From the NCBI RefSeq assembly GCF_014698825.1, contig NZ_JACJTT010000025.1, forward strand, positions 1 through 64,000: 64,000 nt of DNA. Reading direction: 5' to 3'. Positions within the stretch are counted from its first letter, which is position 1; each line of letters begins with the position of its first letter. The notes beneath the pieces were generated by a model. That model was not told the origin of the DNA. It saw only the letters and a list, made by a program, of their open reading frames with translations, and did no database searches. Of this stretch, positions 35,880-44,089 are shown piece by piece. A program made the translations under genes and the position numbers. Source of the stretch: Richelia sinica FACHB-800. Its GTDB lineage: Bacteria > Cyanobacteriota > Cyanobacteriia > Cyanobacteriales > Nostocaceae.

Positions 35880-36038
35880 AATTACAGTCTTGTACTAAGA
35901 GATTAAGACTATAACGCCAAGTAGTTATAGGATTCAAAGATTGTTAAATTTACCACTTTGTGATTTAAGATTTTTTGTATAATCTATAACATTTTTATAT
36001 TGTCACAATAAAACCCTGACAGTGAGCCAGGGTTATAT
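35716..36038. repeat. Direct repeat copy B: duplicated nrdJ 5' end, upstream region and terminator
   Basis: Second copy of the segment at 34470-34796, in the same orientation and about 1.24 kb away. It gives the downstream cassette what appears to be the nrdJ promoter region and start codons. Base differences include TTGTCAAATT in copy A against TTGTTAAATT in copy B upstream of the start, which could alter promoter strength. Confidence 0.92.
36012..36034 (-). terminator. Terminator hairpin, copy B
   Basis: The same 9-bp stem and TTTTATTG tail as copy A. It lies 144 bp after the end of the minus-strand repressor gene and would end that transcript before the duplicated upstream region begins. 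Confidence 0.75.
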
Positions 36039-36177
36039 ATCGATATTTAATTCTGGAAAAGTAGGAGAAATAATTTTATTAGCATCTGTAAATACTTGTT
36101 TTTGATATTTACTATCAGTTAACTGTTTTTCCCCAGACAAACTAAAACTATATGCTAATAAAAATTCTATTATTTAA

Positions 36178-36570
36178 TTAGTATAAACTTTCTACTAAAG
36201 AAGTATATAAATTGATGATTTGACTATCAGCTAAACTGTAATACACATTTCTACCTTCGCGACGATAGCTGACTAAACGCATAGCTTTTAATAATCGCAG
36301 TTGATGAGAAACTGCTGATTCTGTCATTTTTGTTAATGCCGCTAAATCACAAACACACAACTCTTGGGAAGCTAAGGCAGATATTAGTCTTAGACGATTT
36401 GTGTCTGCAAGGATGCCAAAGATTTCGGCCATCTGTTGTGCTTGTTCTGAAGATAATATTTGTGTTTGGATTGACCGCACATGATCCAGATGTACTAAAT
36501 GGGTGTCGCATTTTGGTAGGTCTCCATTTTGGAGTAATTCTAACTCTTGTTGACTCTGTGGCTGATTCAT
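36178..36570 (-). CDS. ArsR/SmtB-family metal-sensing repressor
   Basis: A 130-residue winged-helix repressor. The core helices carry ILADTNRLRLISALASQELCVCDLAALT, with the CVC pair of the alpha-3 metal site and ESAVSHQLRLLKAMRLV as the recognition helix. An N-terminal Cys/His (KCDTHLVHLDH) could complete the alpha-3N site. The last helix, DSQIINLYTSLVESLY, lacks the two His residues of the SmtB/ZiaR alpha-5 zinc site. This pattern resembles Anabaena AztR, which uses the alpha-3N site for Zn, Cd and Pb. It diverges from the P-type ATPase gene, with the operator between them. Confidence 0.88.
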   Translation of the reverse strand: MNQPQSQQELELLQNGDLPKCDTHLVHLDHVRSIQTQILSSEQAQQMAEIFGILADTNRLRLISALASQELCVCDLAALTKMTESAVSHQLRLLKAMRLVSYRREGRNVYYSLADSQIINLYTSLVESLY

Positions 36571-36629
36571 TGCATTAGCTGGAAATAATGGTAATCACTT
36601 TCAATTTTAACCAAAATTCTATAATTGCA

Positions 36630-36652
36630 CAATTGAATAGTTGTTCATATAT
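36630..36652. promoter_or_regulatory. SmtB/AztR-type operator
   Basis: TGAATA-GT-TGTTCA (36633-36646) within TTGAATAGTTGTTCATAT is an imperfect inverted repeat. Read on the minus strand it gives ATATGAACAACTATTCAA, matching the known SmtB-family 12-2-12 operator pattern TGAACA-N2-TATTCA. It lies in the 131-bp gap between the divergent repressor and ATPase genes, so it can control both. Confidence 0.8.
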
Positions 36653-36701
36653 TGATTAGAATACTGATAATCAACTTTGTTAACCTTAGTGTCAAACCGC
36701 T

Positions 36702-38948
36702 ATGACTCAACCGCCTTCCCTGAAAACCCAGACTCTGCAAGTGAGTGGTATGGACTGTGGCAGTTGTGCGAAGACTATTGAAGTCGGTTTACAACAATTA
36801 CAAGGTGTTATTGAAGTATCTGTAAGTTTTACTAGTGGCAAAGCCAGGGTATCTTATAACCCGGAGTATTTAACTCAAAAGACTATATGCGATCGCATTC
36901 AGGCTTTAGGTTATACAGTGGAAGAGAGTTCCGGGGCAGAGTCAGAAGAGAAGCTTCATACCTGTAATTGCAGCCACGATCATCATCATAATCATTCATC
37001 CGAGAAAATAGCTGATACTCAAACTCGACCAGCAAAAAATGTGGGGATGGAAGATGACCCCACAAACTGGAAGTTCTGGATTACAAACCGTCGAGGGCAA
37101 AGTGTTATTTTCACAGGTATAGGGCTATTTTTAGGCTTAGTGGCGCAGTATTTGGCTTTACCTATAGTTATAGCGCGGGCTTTTTACAGCCTGGGTATCA
37201 TCGTTGCTGGATATCCCATTGCCAGGGCTGGGTTGTTTGAGTTGCGCTTGGGTCGTGCTGATATGAATCTGCTGATGACCATTTCTGTCATTGGGGCAGT
37301 GATTTTAGGAGATTGGTTTGAAGCAGCTTTAGTGGTCTTTTTATTTTCCCTGGGAACAACATTGCAAGTTTTCAGCTTTGGTCGCACCCGTCAAGCTATT
37401 CGCGCTCTCATGGATTTAACACCACCGACAGCTACAGTCAAGCGAGGGAAGCAAGAAGTTACTGTACCTGTGGAAAATGTCCAAGTGGGTGAAATTTTGA
37501 CCATTCGGCCAGGACAGCGTGTGGCTTTGGATGGTGTGGTGGTTGCGGGAACAAGTGCTATTGATCAATCACCGATTACAGGAGAGTCCATTCCAGAAGA
37601 CAAAGGGGTTGGAGATAGTGTCTTTGCTGGGACTTTGAATCAGTCAGGCTTTCTAGAGGTGCAAGTTACCCATCAAGCTAACGATACAACCGTGGCTAAG
37701 ATTATCCATTTGGTAGAAACAGCCCAAGATAGCCGCGCACCTTCCCAACAGTGGATCGATAAATTTGCAGAGATTTATACACCAATTGTCATTGTTATTG
37801 CGATCGCTATCGCCCTGATTCCCCCTTTGGTTTTTGCTCAACCTTTTCAGGTCTGGTTTTATCGGGCATTGGTGATGCTAGTTATAGCCTGTCCCTGTGC
37901 CTTAGTTATTTCTACACCTGTTTCCATTGTGAGTGCTATTGGTGCAGCTACTCGTCAGGGAGTGTTATTTAAAGGTGGTCATACCTTAGAGACGGCCGGA
38001 CATCTCACCAGCCTAGCTTTTGATAAAACTGGCACCATTACCCAAGGACTACCCATTGTCCAGAAAATTTATGAATTGGGCAGAGTCAGTGCTAACCAAG
38101 TGTTATTTATTGCCGCTGCTTTGGAACAACAATCAGAACATCCACTGGCCAAGGCAATCTTAGCTAAAGCTGATGATATGGGGCTAGATTTAGCAATACC
38201 CGTCAACTTTACGGCATTGCCAGGTAAAGGTATTCAGGGCAACTTTGGTGAAATATCCTATTTAATTGGTAATCGTCGGTTGTTTGCAGACCAAGGAATG
38301 GTTTTGTCTCCTCAGACGGAATCTGTGTTAGCAGAAATAGAACAACGTGGTCAAATTCCCGTGCTGGTGGGGACAAATCAAGAATTATTAGGAGCGATCG
38401 CCCTAGCTGATGGTATTCGCTTAGAAGCCACCGCAGCCCTAGCACAGTTGAAATTACTGGGAATTAAACGGTTAGTGATGCTGAGTGGCGATCGCTATCG
38501 TGTAGCAGAACAAATTGCCCAACAAGTGGGAATAACAGAGTATCACGCTGAACTATTACCAGAAGATAAACTACAAGCAATTCAACAGCTACGTCGTCAT
38601 GGTGTAGTGGGTATGGTAGGGGATGGTATCAATGATGCACCCGCACTAGCATCGGCGGATATCAGTTTTGCGGTGGGAGGAATAGATATAGCTTTAGAAA
38701 CTGCTGATGTGGTGATAGTTGGTAGTGACCTCAGACGACTGGCCTATGCTGTAGAATTGAGCCGCCGCACTGTGTCTGTCATTCAACAGAATGTAGTATT
38801 TTCTTTAGTCACCAAGGGTTTATTTCTGCTATTGGCAACCTTGGGAATTGCTGGTTTAGCTATAGCGGTTTTAGCAGATACAGGGACTTCTTTATTAGTG
38901 ACTGCCAATGGAATGCGATTATTTAAGACTAGAAATCTTCGAGATTAG
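36702..38948 (+). CDS. Zn/Cd/Pb-type P1B-ATPase (ZiaA/AztA-like)
   Basis: 748 residues. An N-terminal heavy-metal-associated domain with GMDCGSCAKT is followed by a Cys/His-rich linker CNCSHDHHHNHSS. Transmembrane helices lead to the CPC motif (VIACPCALVIST) typical of soft-metal transporters. The actuator has ITGESIPEDK, the phosphorylation site is FDKTGTIT, and the hinge is MVGDGINDAPALASAD. The CPC and the His-rich linker favour divalent Zn, Cd or Pb export over copper. It diverges from an AztR-like repressor, so it is expected to be induced by excess metal. Exact metal specificity cannot be read. Confidence 0.93.
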   Translation: MTQPPSLKTQTLQVSGMDCGSCAKTIEVGLQQLQGVIEVSVSFTSGKARVSYNPEYLTQKTICDRIQALGYTVEESSGAESEEKLHTCNCSHDHHHNHSSEKIADTQTRPAKNVGMEDDPTNWKFWITNRRGQSVIFTGIGLFLGLVAQYLALPIVIARAFYSLGIIVAGYPIARAGLFELRLGRADMNLLMTISVIGAVILGDWFEAALVVFLFSLGTTLQVFSFGRTRQAIRALMDLTPPTATVKRGKQEVTVPVENVQVGEILTIRPGQRVALDGVVVAGTSAIDQSPITGESIPEDKGVGDSVFAGTLNQSGFLEVQVTHQANDTTVAKIIHLVETAQDSRAPSQQWIDKFAEIYTPIVIVIAIAIALIPPLVFAQPFQVWFYRALVMLVIACPCALVISTPVSIVSAIGAATRQGVLFKGGHTLETAGHLTSLAFDKTGTITQGLPIVQKIYELGRVSANQVLFIAAALEQQSEHPLAKAILAKADDMGLDLAIPVNFTALPGKGIQGNFGEISYLIGNRRLFADQGMVLSPQTESVLAEIEQRGQIPVLVGTNQELLGAIALADGIRLEATAALAQLKLLGIKRLVMLSGDRYRVAEQIAQQVGITEYHAELLPEDKLQAIQQLRRHGVVGMVGDGINDAPALASADISFAVGGIDIALETADVVIVGSDLRRLAYAVELSRRTVSVIQQNVVFSLVTKGLFLLLATLGIAGLAIAVLADTGTSLLVTANGMRLFKTRNLRD

Positions 38949-39062
38949 TATTATGGTGTGCGATCGCACTTTTTTACCAATTTGGGATGGAAAATCCTGA
39001 TTATTGTACTTGAAAAGACAAGGACAAAATGAATCACGGTCGCTAGGTTAATAATTCATCTC

Positions 39063-39224
39063 TTAATAATCGCTATCAGCAACACAAATCCCTTTACATT
39101 TAATCCCGTTAGTTGCAGTACGCTGACAATGAAGACAGAGGATTTTTTCATTCTCTGTTTCTTTATTTATTTCTCTAGTTATGGTTGGTTGTAAATTATC
39201 TTTTTCGGTGTCTTTTTTAACCAT
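39063..39224 (-). CDS. Small Cys4 (zinc-ribbon-like) protein
   Basis: A 53-residue open frame. The N-terminal half is charged and Glu/Lys-rich. The C-terminal half reads CLHCQRTATNGIKCKGIC followed by VADSDY, giving four Cys in a CxxC-x9-CxxxC arrangement that could bind one metal ion. I believe similar short proteins ending in ADSDY occur in other cyanobacteria but cannot check. No clear ribosome site stands out. It is the only gene-like feature between the ATPase and the SemiSWEET. Confidence 0.55.
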   Translation of the reverse strand: MVKKDTEKDNLQPTITREINKETENEKILCLHCQRTATNGIKCKGICVADSDY

Positions 39225-39456
39225 AGTTGAACTAACATTTAAAGATTTTTATATATTTTATCACTTTACATAAAATTGATATAAATCTTACTGTAAATAT
39301 CTATAAGTGTTTTTTTTCGGTGATATTTAATTTTTGAGATTGACCTATTGATTGATGATTAATTGATTTTGTTATAAATACTGCAAAAAATCACTTGAAT
39401 TCGCTAATTTTATGATGTTGCTATATGATAACAATAGAAATTAATAGCTAGCACCA

Positions 39457-39714
39457 ATGGATTTACTAACATTATTAGGATTAATGGCTGGTACCTTAAC
39501 TACTATGGCATTTTTACCCCAAATGTTTCAAACCTGGCGAACTAAATCAGCTAAGGATGTTTCCTACACAATGTTGATTACCTTTATGTCTGGTTTGTTT
39601 CTCTGGTTAATCTATGGAATCATCTTAGGTGCTCTACCAATTATTCTCGCTAATGGTATAACTTTATTTTTTAATCTCATTATTCTGTGGTTAAAAGTTA
39701 AATATAATAGATAA
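39457..39714 (+). CDS. SemiSWEET sugar transporter
   Basis: An 85-residue membrane protein with three predicted helices (about residues 5-22, 37-58 and 62-80). The PQ-loop motif is FLPQMFQTWRTKSAKDVSY, followed by the second-helix MLITFMSGLFLWLIYG. SemiSWEETs form dimers that carry sugars by facilitated diffusion. The length and helix order match the family. It is monocistronic and AT-rich upstream. Confidence 0.9.
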   Translation: MDLLTLLGLMAGTLTTMAFLPQMFQTWRTKSAKDVSYTMLITFMSGLFLWLIYGIILGALPIILANGITLFFNLIILWLKVKYNR

Positions 39715-40094
39715 ATATCATTCATAAAATTTAGAGCCTATCCTCACTGTAGGAATCTCTTAAATATAAATCTAATTAGGACTTCCTGAATCAATGAATA
39801 CAGGGAGATAAAATCCGCATAAATTGCCAGGAAAAAAGGATGATGGAATTAAAAAAAACCACTTCTAAGAGGACAAGGGAGACAAGGAGGAATAAGAATA
39901 TCTTCTTTTTTATCCCCCTCTCCTCTCTTTCTGTCACCTGTCACCTGTCACCTGTCACCTGTCACCTGTCACCTGTCACCTGCTATATATTTATCCCTGC
40001 ATTATGGTCATGGTTGTGGGGGTAGATTGATTTGCATCTTTTTTAATAAATGAGGATATCTGTGAACCCACCCCCACACCAAAATGTGGGCAAT
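39715..40094. other. Intergenic region with heptamer array
   Basis: 380 bp between the SemiSWEET gene and the convergent S1 gene. It holds a purine-rich stretch (39840-39900), the TGTCACC array at 39931-39982 and a short inverted repeat CCCACA/TGTGGG near 40073-40090. No gene is supported. Confidence 0.5.
39931..39982. repeat. Short tandem repeat, TGTCACC heptamer, second locus
   Basis: Seven perfect copies of TCACCTG (39934-39982) preceded by CTG. The same unit and the same trailing CTATAT occur at 6628-6672, in the same orientation. Confidence 0.88.
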
Positions 40095-40994
40095 TTATTC
40101 TGACTTAGCACTAGCACGGTTAGCACGAGCTTCAGCTGAAGTCATTACCTCGGCGAAGTTTTCTAAAACTTCTCCAGGATAATTTTCCAAGACTCTGGTA
40201 GAGAGGGCTACTCTTCCTTTTCCTTCATCTAAGTCAATAATGATGCCTTTGATTGACTGTCCCACTTGAAATACTTTGTCTAAGGATTCAATGAATTTCT
40301 GACTTACCTGCTTAATATGCAGTAAAGCGCTAACACCATCCAAATCTACAAATACACCAAAAGGCTTGATACCAGTGACTTTTCCTTCTACCAACTGACC
40401 AGCTTCTAACAAGTTGAAGTTACTGGAACGAGCAGCTAATCTTTGGGAAAGGATGAGTTTTTTGTTGCTACGGTCTACTTCTAAAAAGCCAGCGGTGAGG
40501 CTTTGGCCTACCAATGCTTCTAAGTTATCACGTTCTGCCAGGTGCGATCGCGGAATAAATCCCCGTAAAGAGTTAATGTTGACGGTGACACCACCTTTAT
40601 TCACCCCAATTACCTTTACTTGCACCGTCTGGGAATTTTCTTGCATGGTGGCTAATTTTTCCCAAATATGCTGTATTTCTAATTGCCGACGGGAAAGGGT
40701 GACTTGACCTTCTGCATCCTGTTCACGGATAATCAGAAACTCCAACTTCTCATTTAAGGGTAGGACTTCCGATAAATCAGTGACTGCTCTCAAAGCAGCC
40801 TCATCACGAGGCAAAAAAGCGGACGACTTACCACCAATATCAACATACGCCCCATCATGGTCAATTTGAAAGACCTTGCCTTGTACAATTTGTCCTTTTT
40901 GGAATTGGTAGTCGTGAGTTTCTAATGCTTTGGCGAAATCATCCATGGTGAAGGATGAATTGGCTGTTTGAGAACTATTCGATGCGGAATTCAT
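40095..40994 (-). CDS. rpsA: 30S ribosomal protein S1 (short cyanobacterial form)
   Basis: 299 residues with three S1 RNA-binding domains: about 33-105 (GQIVQGKVFQIDHDGAYVDI), 118-185 (VQVKVIGVNKGGVTVNINSLRGFIP) and 200-270 (GQLVEGKVTGIKPFGVFVDLDGVSALLH). E. coli S1 has six; cyanobacteria and chloroplasts use three-domain forms of about this size and often carry more than one copy. It binds mRNA on the small subunit. The C-terminal tail is Ala/Arg-rich. It is monocistronic and convergent with the SemiSWEET gene. Confidence 0.92.
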   Translation of the reverse strand: MNSASNSSQTANSSFTMDDFAKALETHDYQFQKGQIVQGKVFQIDHDGAYVDIGGKSSAFLPRDEAALRAVTDLSEVLPLNEKLEFLIIREQDAEGQVTLSRRQLEIQHIWEKLATMQENSQTVQVKVIGVNKGGVTVNINSLRGFIPRSHLAERDNLEALVGQSLTAGFLEVDRSNKKLILSQRLAARSSNFNLLEAGQLVEGKVTGIKPFGVFVDLDGVSALLHIKQVSQKFIESLDKVFQVGQSIKGIIIDLDEGKGRVALSTRVLENYPGEVLENFAEVMTSAEARANRASAKSE

Positions 40995-41103
40995 GGCTTT
41001 TGAAGATAAATTTTTATGAAAAGAAGAAATTAAGGATTGGAGAAATTCCAGAGAATTTTGCTAATGAGGCTCTGGAAAAATCCCATACTCAAACCTTCTT
41101 GAC

Positions 41104-41889
41104 TTAACCTGCGAGAACATTGCTTGCGAGAACATTGCTAAAGAGTCGTTGGACTTGCTCCCAAGCATCTGCTGCCGCTTTAGGATTATAGCTGGCGCGA
41201 CGGTCACAGAAAAATCCGTGGTTAGCTCCATCGTAGCGAAACAAACGATGGGGGATGTTGTATTTGGCTAATTCAGTTTCAATCTCGTGAATATGTTCTG
41301 GGGGAATACTGGCATCATCAAGACCGAAAAAGACATAGATATTACCCATAATATCTTTTGTCCGGGTCAAGGTGGGTGTTTGATTGCCAGGACTACGGGT
41401 AGGAATGCCGGCTCCGTAAAAAGCTGCTGTGGCTTTAATATCTGGTAAGGTGGCGGCTAAATAAGCGACGTGACCGCCAAAACAAAAGCCAATACAACCA
41501 AAACTGTCTGGTTTGACTTGGGGGATAGTTTTCAGGTAGTTAATGGAGGCTTGAATGTCAGTTAATAATTCTCCAACTGTTGTTTGTGACCAAGCGTATT
41601 GTCTGCCCTGTTCGATGTCAGCTTCGGTATAACCAGCTTCATAACCAGGGACAATACGTTCAAACAGGGAAGGAGCGATCGCTACATAGCCTAATTTTGC
41701 TATCCTGTCTGTAACATCCCGAATATGGGCATTCACGCCAAAAATCTCTTGCAAAACCACAATTCCTGGATATACACCGGGTGTTTGGGGTTGGGCTACA
41801 TAGGCAGAGATTTGCAGATTTTGCTCATCTGAAGTCGTTTCTCGTAGAGAAATTTTAACTGTGGAAGTGTGGAGAGCCTGCTCTGTCAT
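41104..41889 (-). CDS. Dienelactone hydrolase family protein
   Basis: A 261-residue alpha/beta hydrolase. The nucleophile elbow is GFCFGGH with Cys as nucleophile, the mark of dienelactone hydrolases. The catalytic Asp is expected in FFGLDDASIP and the His in YDGANHGFFCDRR. PGIVVLQEIFGVN near the N terminus is also typical. The C terminus has a short repeat, SNVLASNVLAG. Many bacterial members have no known natural substrate. It lies 109 bp upstream of the S1 gene on the same strand, apparently as a separate unit. Confidence 0.9.
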   Translation of the reverse strand: MTEQALHTSTVKISLRETTSDEQNLQISAYVAQPQTPGVYPGIVVLQEIFGVNAHIRDVTDRIAKLGYVAIAPSLFERIVPGYEAGYTEADIEQGRQYAWSQTTVGELLTDIQASINYLKTIPQVKPDSFGCIGFCFGGHVAYLAATLPDIKATAAFYGAGIPTRSPGNQTPTLTRTKDIMGNIYVFFGLDDASIPPEHIHEIETELAKYNIPHRLFRYDGANHGFFCDRRASYNPKAAADAWEQVQRLFSNVLASNVLAG

Positions 41890-42081
41890 AATATTTTTTA
41901 CTAAAGCTATATAAATGTTTGATATAACTATGCCAGTATCTTCTGGTTATCTCCACCCAAATTATCAATTAGTCAAAGTGAGCGCATTAGCAATTTCCCC
42001 CAGACTTATCCCCCATCCAGGGCAACAATTTAACAGCTAGCAAAGGAGGTGAAAATCAGCTACTAATCTTGAGGAGTTTAA

Positions 42082-43071
42082 ATGATGATTCAATTCCGTA
42101 TTCAGCCAGACAGCGAAATTCCCGCTTCAACCCAGTTATTTAATCAAATCCGATTTGCGATCGCTTCCCGTCAATATCCACCAGGATATAAACTACCCAG
42201 CACCAGGGCTTTAGCTATGCAGACGGGGTTACATCGCAACACTATTAGCAAAGTCTACCGCCAGTTGGAAGAAGATGGACTGGTGGAAAGTTTGGCTGGT
42301 TCAGGAATTTATGTTCGCGCCCAAGGACATGAAGGTGGAAGCAAGTTACAATCACCCATCCTCAAACAACATCCTGACGCTTACAAGGTCGTCCAACAAG
42401 CCCTAGATGAACTACTCAGTCAAGGCTGTTCTCTCAATCAAGCCAGGGAAATATTTTTAGCGGAAGTAGATTGGCGATTACGTTGTAGTGCCAGGGTATT
42501 AGTCATTGCACCATATCAAGATATTGGGGCCGGGGAATTAATGGTCGATGAACTGGAAGAATCCTTAAAAATTCCCGTCCAACTGGTAGCAATGGAAGAA
42601 TTAGCCGCAGTTCTTGACCAAACTACTTCCGCCACATTAGTCACCAGTCGCTATTTTATCGGAGATGTGGAAGCGATCGCCGCACCCAAAGCAGTGCGTG
42701 TGATTCCCCTGGATATCCATGACTATGGTAAAGAAATTAATCTAGTTAAAAATCTCCCTAAAGCTAGTTGTATTGGCATAGTTAGTCTCAGTCCTGGCAT
42801 TCTTAGAGCAACAGAAGTCATTTTGCATGGACTACGTGGCGATGAATTACTAGTGATGACTTCCCAACCCAAGGATGCCTATAAACTCCATGCCATAGTG
42901 AAACGGGCAGAAATGATTTTCTGTACCGACCAAACCAGCTATACAGCCGTACAAGCTGGACTGCAAACAGTAGTAGAAGATTTAATTCGCACACCCAAAT
43001 TAGTGCGCTGTGAAAACTACATTAGTCTTCAATCTATTAGTTTACTCAAGCGAGAACTAGGATTAAGTTAA
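42082..43071 (+). CDS. GntR-family transcriptional regulator
   Basis: 329 residues. The N-terminal winged helix-turn-helix (about 10-80) has the GntR pattern: LFNQIRFAIASRQYPPGYKLPSTRALAMQ, then HRNTISKVYRQLEEDGLVES. The large C-terminal part (about 100-325) has alternating strands and helices but not the aminotransferase domain of MocR proteins; it may be a periplasmic-binding-like sensor domain. Two adjacent ATGs (42082 and 42085) follow a GAGGAG ribosome site at 42071-42076. The ligand is unknown. It diverges from the dienelactone hydrolase gene, a possible target. Confidence 0.85.
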   Translation: MMIQFRIQPDSEIPASTQLFNQIRFAIASRQYPPGYKLPSTRALAMQTGLHRNTISKVYRQLEEDGLVESLAGSGIYVRAQGHEGGSKLQSPILKQHPDAYKVVQQALDELLSQGCSLNQAREIFLAEVDWRLRCSARVLVIAPYQDIGAGELMVDELEESLKIPVQLVAMEELAAVLDQTTSATLVTSRYFIGDVEAIAAPKAVRVIPLDIHDYGKEINLVKNLPKASCIGIVSLSPGILRATEVILHGLRGDELLVMTSQPKDAYKLHAIVKRAEMIFCTDQTSYTAVQAGLQTVVEDLIRTPKLVRCENYISLQSISLLKRELGLS

Positions 43072-43107
43072 GAGAGGAGTTTCAAAACAAAGAACACAAT
43101 TAAACTT

Positions 43108-44013
43108 TTACCTCACACCCTCAACCCTTAAAAACTCTTGTACCCTTTGCAAATAACTATCTGGGTCTTCCAGCATCGGAAAATGGGCTGTATTGGGAAT
43201 TAAAGCAAACTCAACTTTGTCATTTAATTTCGCAGCTTGACTACCCAACTGAGCAGGAATAATCTTGTCATATTCTCCTGAAACTAACAATGTTGGTACT
43301 GTCAACTTGGCAAATTCCTGGGGCATAACTTCCGCTTGAGCTTTACTCACGGAAGTAAAAATTGTTCCCAATGCTGTATCATAATCAGCATCAATAAAGT
43401 CTTGTAAAAAGGCTATGCGTTCAGATTTGGGGATAGAACGATGTAAAAATCGCGCCATAAACATCTGATCTGCCAAAGGTATTTTTACTAGCCATCTAGG
43501 ACGAAACTTGACCACATAGCCACCAAATTTATGAAAGGCGGCAAAAGCTTGTTCATCATACTCAAACACCCCGCTACAAGTTAATATGCCCTTTTTTACT
43601 CGTTGGGGATAGCGGTTGAAAAACAAGGTGGCAATAGAAGCACCCATGGAATGGGCATTAATATACACTTGCTGAAGTTCTAATTCATCGAGTAAAACTA
43701 GCAAGTCTTCAGCGTATTCTGTTAATTCATAACTCAGTTCGGCTAGGGCTTCAGCTTGTGCTGAGGTTGACTTTGACTCAGCTACAGCCTCACCAACCTG
43801 GCTGATAGTGGGTTTACCACAGGAACGTCCAAACCCCCGCAAATCGTACAGTAAACAATCAAATTGGTCTAATAAACTCTCAGCAGTGCTACGCCAATAT
43901 CTAGCAGAACCAGCCCAACCGTGAATGAAAACCATAATTGGCTTGGCTACACCTGATGGTTTTTTCATCCACTCGTAGTAATGTTCAACGCCACGAAGAT
44001 TGAGATAAGGCAT
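43108..44013 (-). CDS. Alpha/beta hydrolase
   Basis: 301 residues. The oxyanion region is FIHGWAGSARYW, the nucleophile elbow is NAHSMGASIA, and the Asp and His are expected in VSGEYDKIIPA and NTAHFPMLEDP. A segment of about 25 residues rich in Ala, Glu and Ser (VGEAVAESKSTSAQAEALAE) is inserted in the first half and looks like an unstructured insertion. The substrate is unknown; esterase, lipase or haloperoxidase-like activity is possible. Convergent with the GntR gene. Confidence 0.87.
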   Translation of the reverse strand: MPYLNLRGVEHYYEWMKKPSGVAKPIMVFIHGWAGSARYWRSTAESLLDQFDCLLYDLRGFGRSCGKPTISQVGEAVAESKSTSAQAEALAELSYELTEYAEDLLVLLDELELQQVYINAHSMGASIATLFFNRYPQRVKKGILTCSGVFEYDEQAFAAFHKFGGYVVKFRPRWLVKIPLADQMFMARFLHRSIPKSERIAFLQDFIDADYDTALGTIFTSVSKAQAEVMPQEFAKLTVPTLLVSGEYDKIIPAQLGSQAAKLNDKVEFALIPNTAHFPMLEDPDSYLQRVQEFLRVEGVR

Positions 44014-44089
44014 TAGTCAAAATCACAAATAAAATTAAAAAGTCAAAAGTCGGAACAAATGAAGACTAATGACTAATTACCAATGACTA

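Noticed and set aside
42041-42054. Perfect Shine-Dalgarno sequence AAAGGAGGTGA with no gene behind it
   Set aside because: Only a five-codon frame follows before a stop. The GntR gene has its own GAGGAG site nearer its start. Probably chance or a decayed site.
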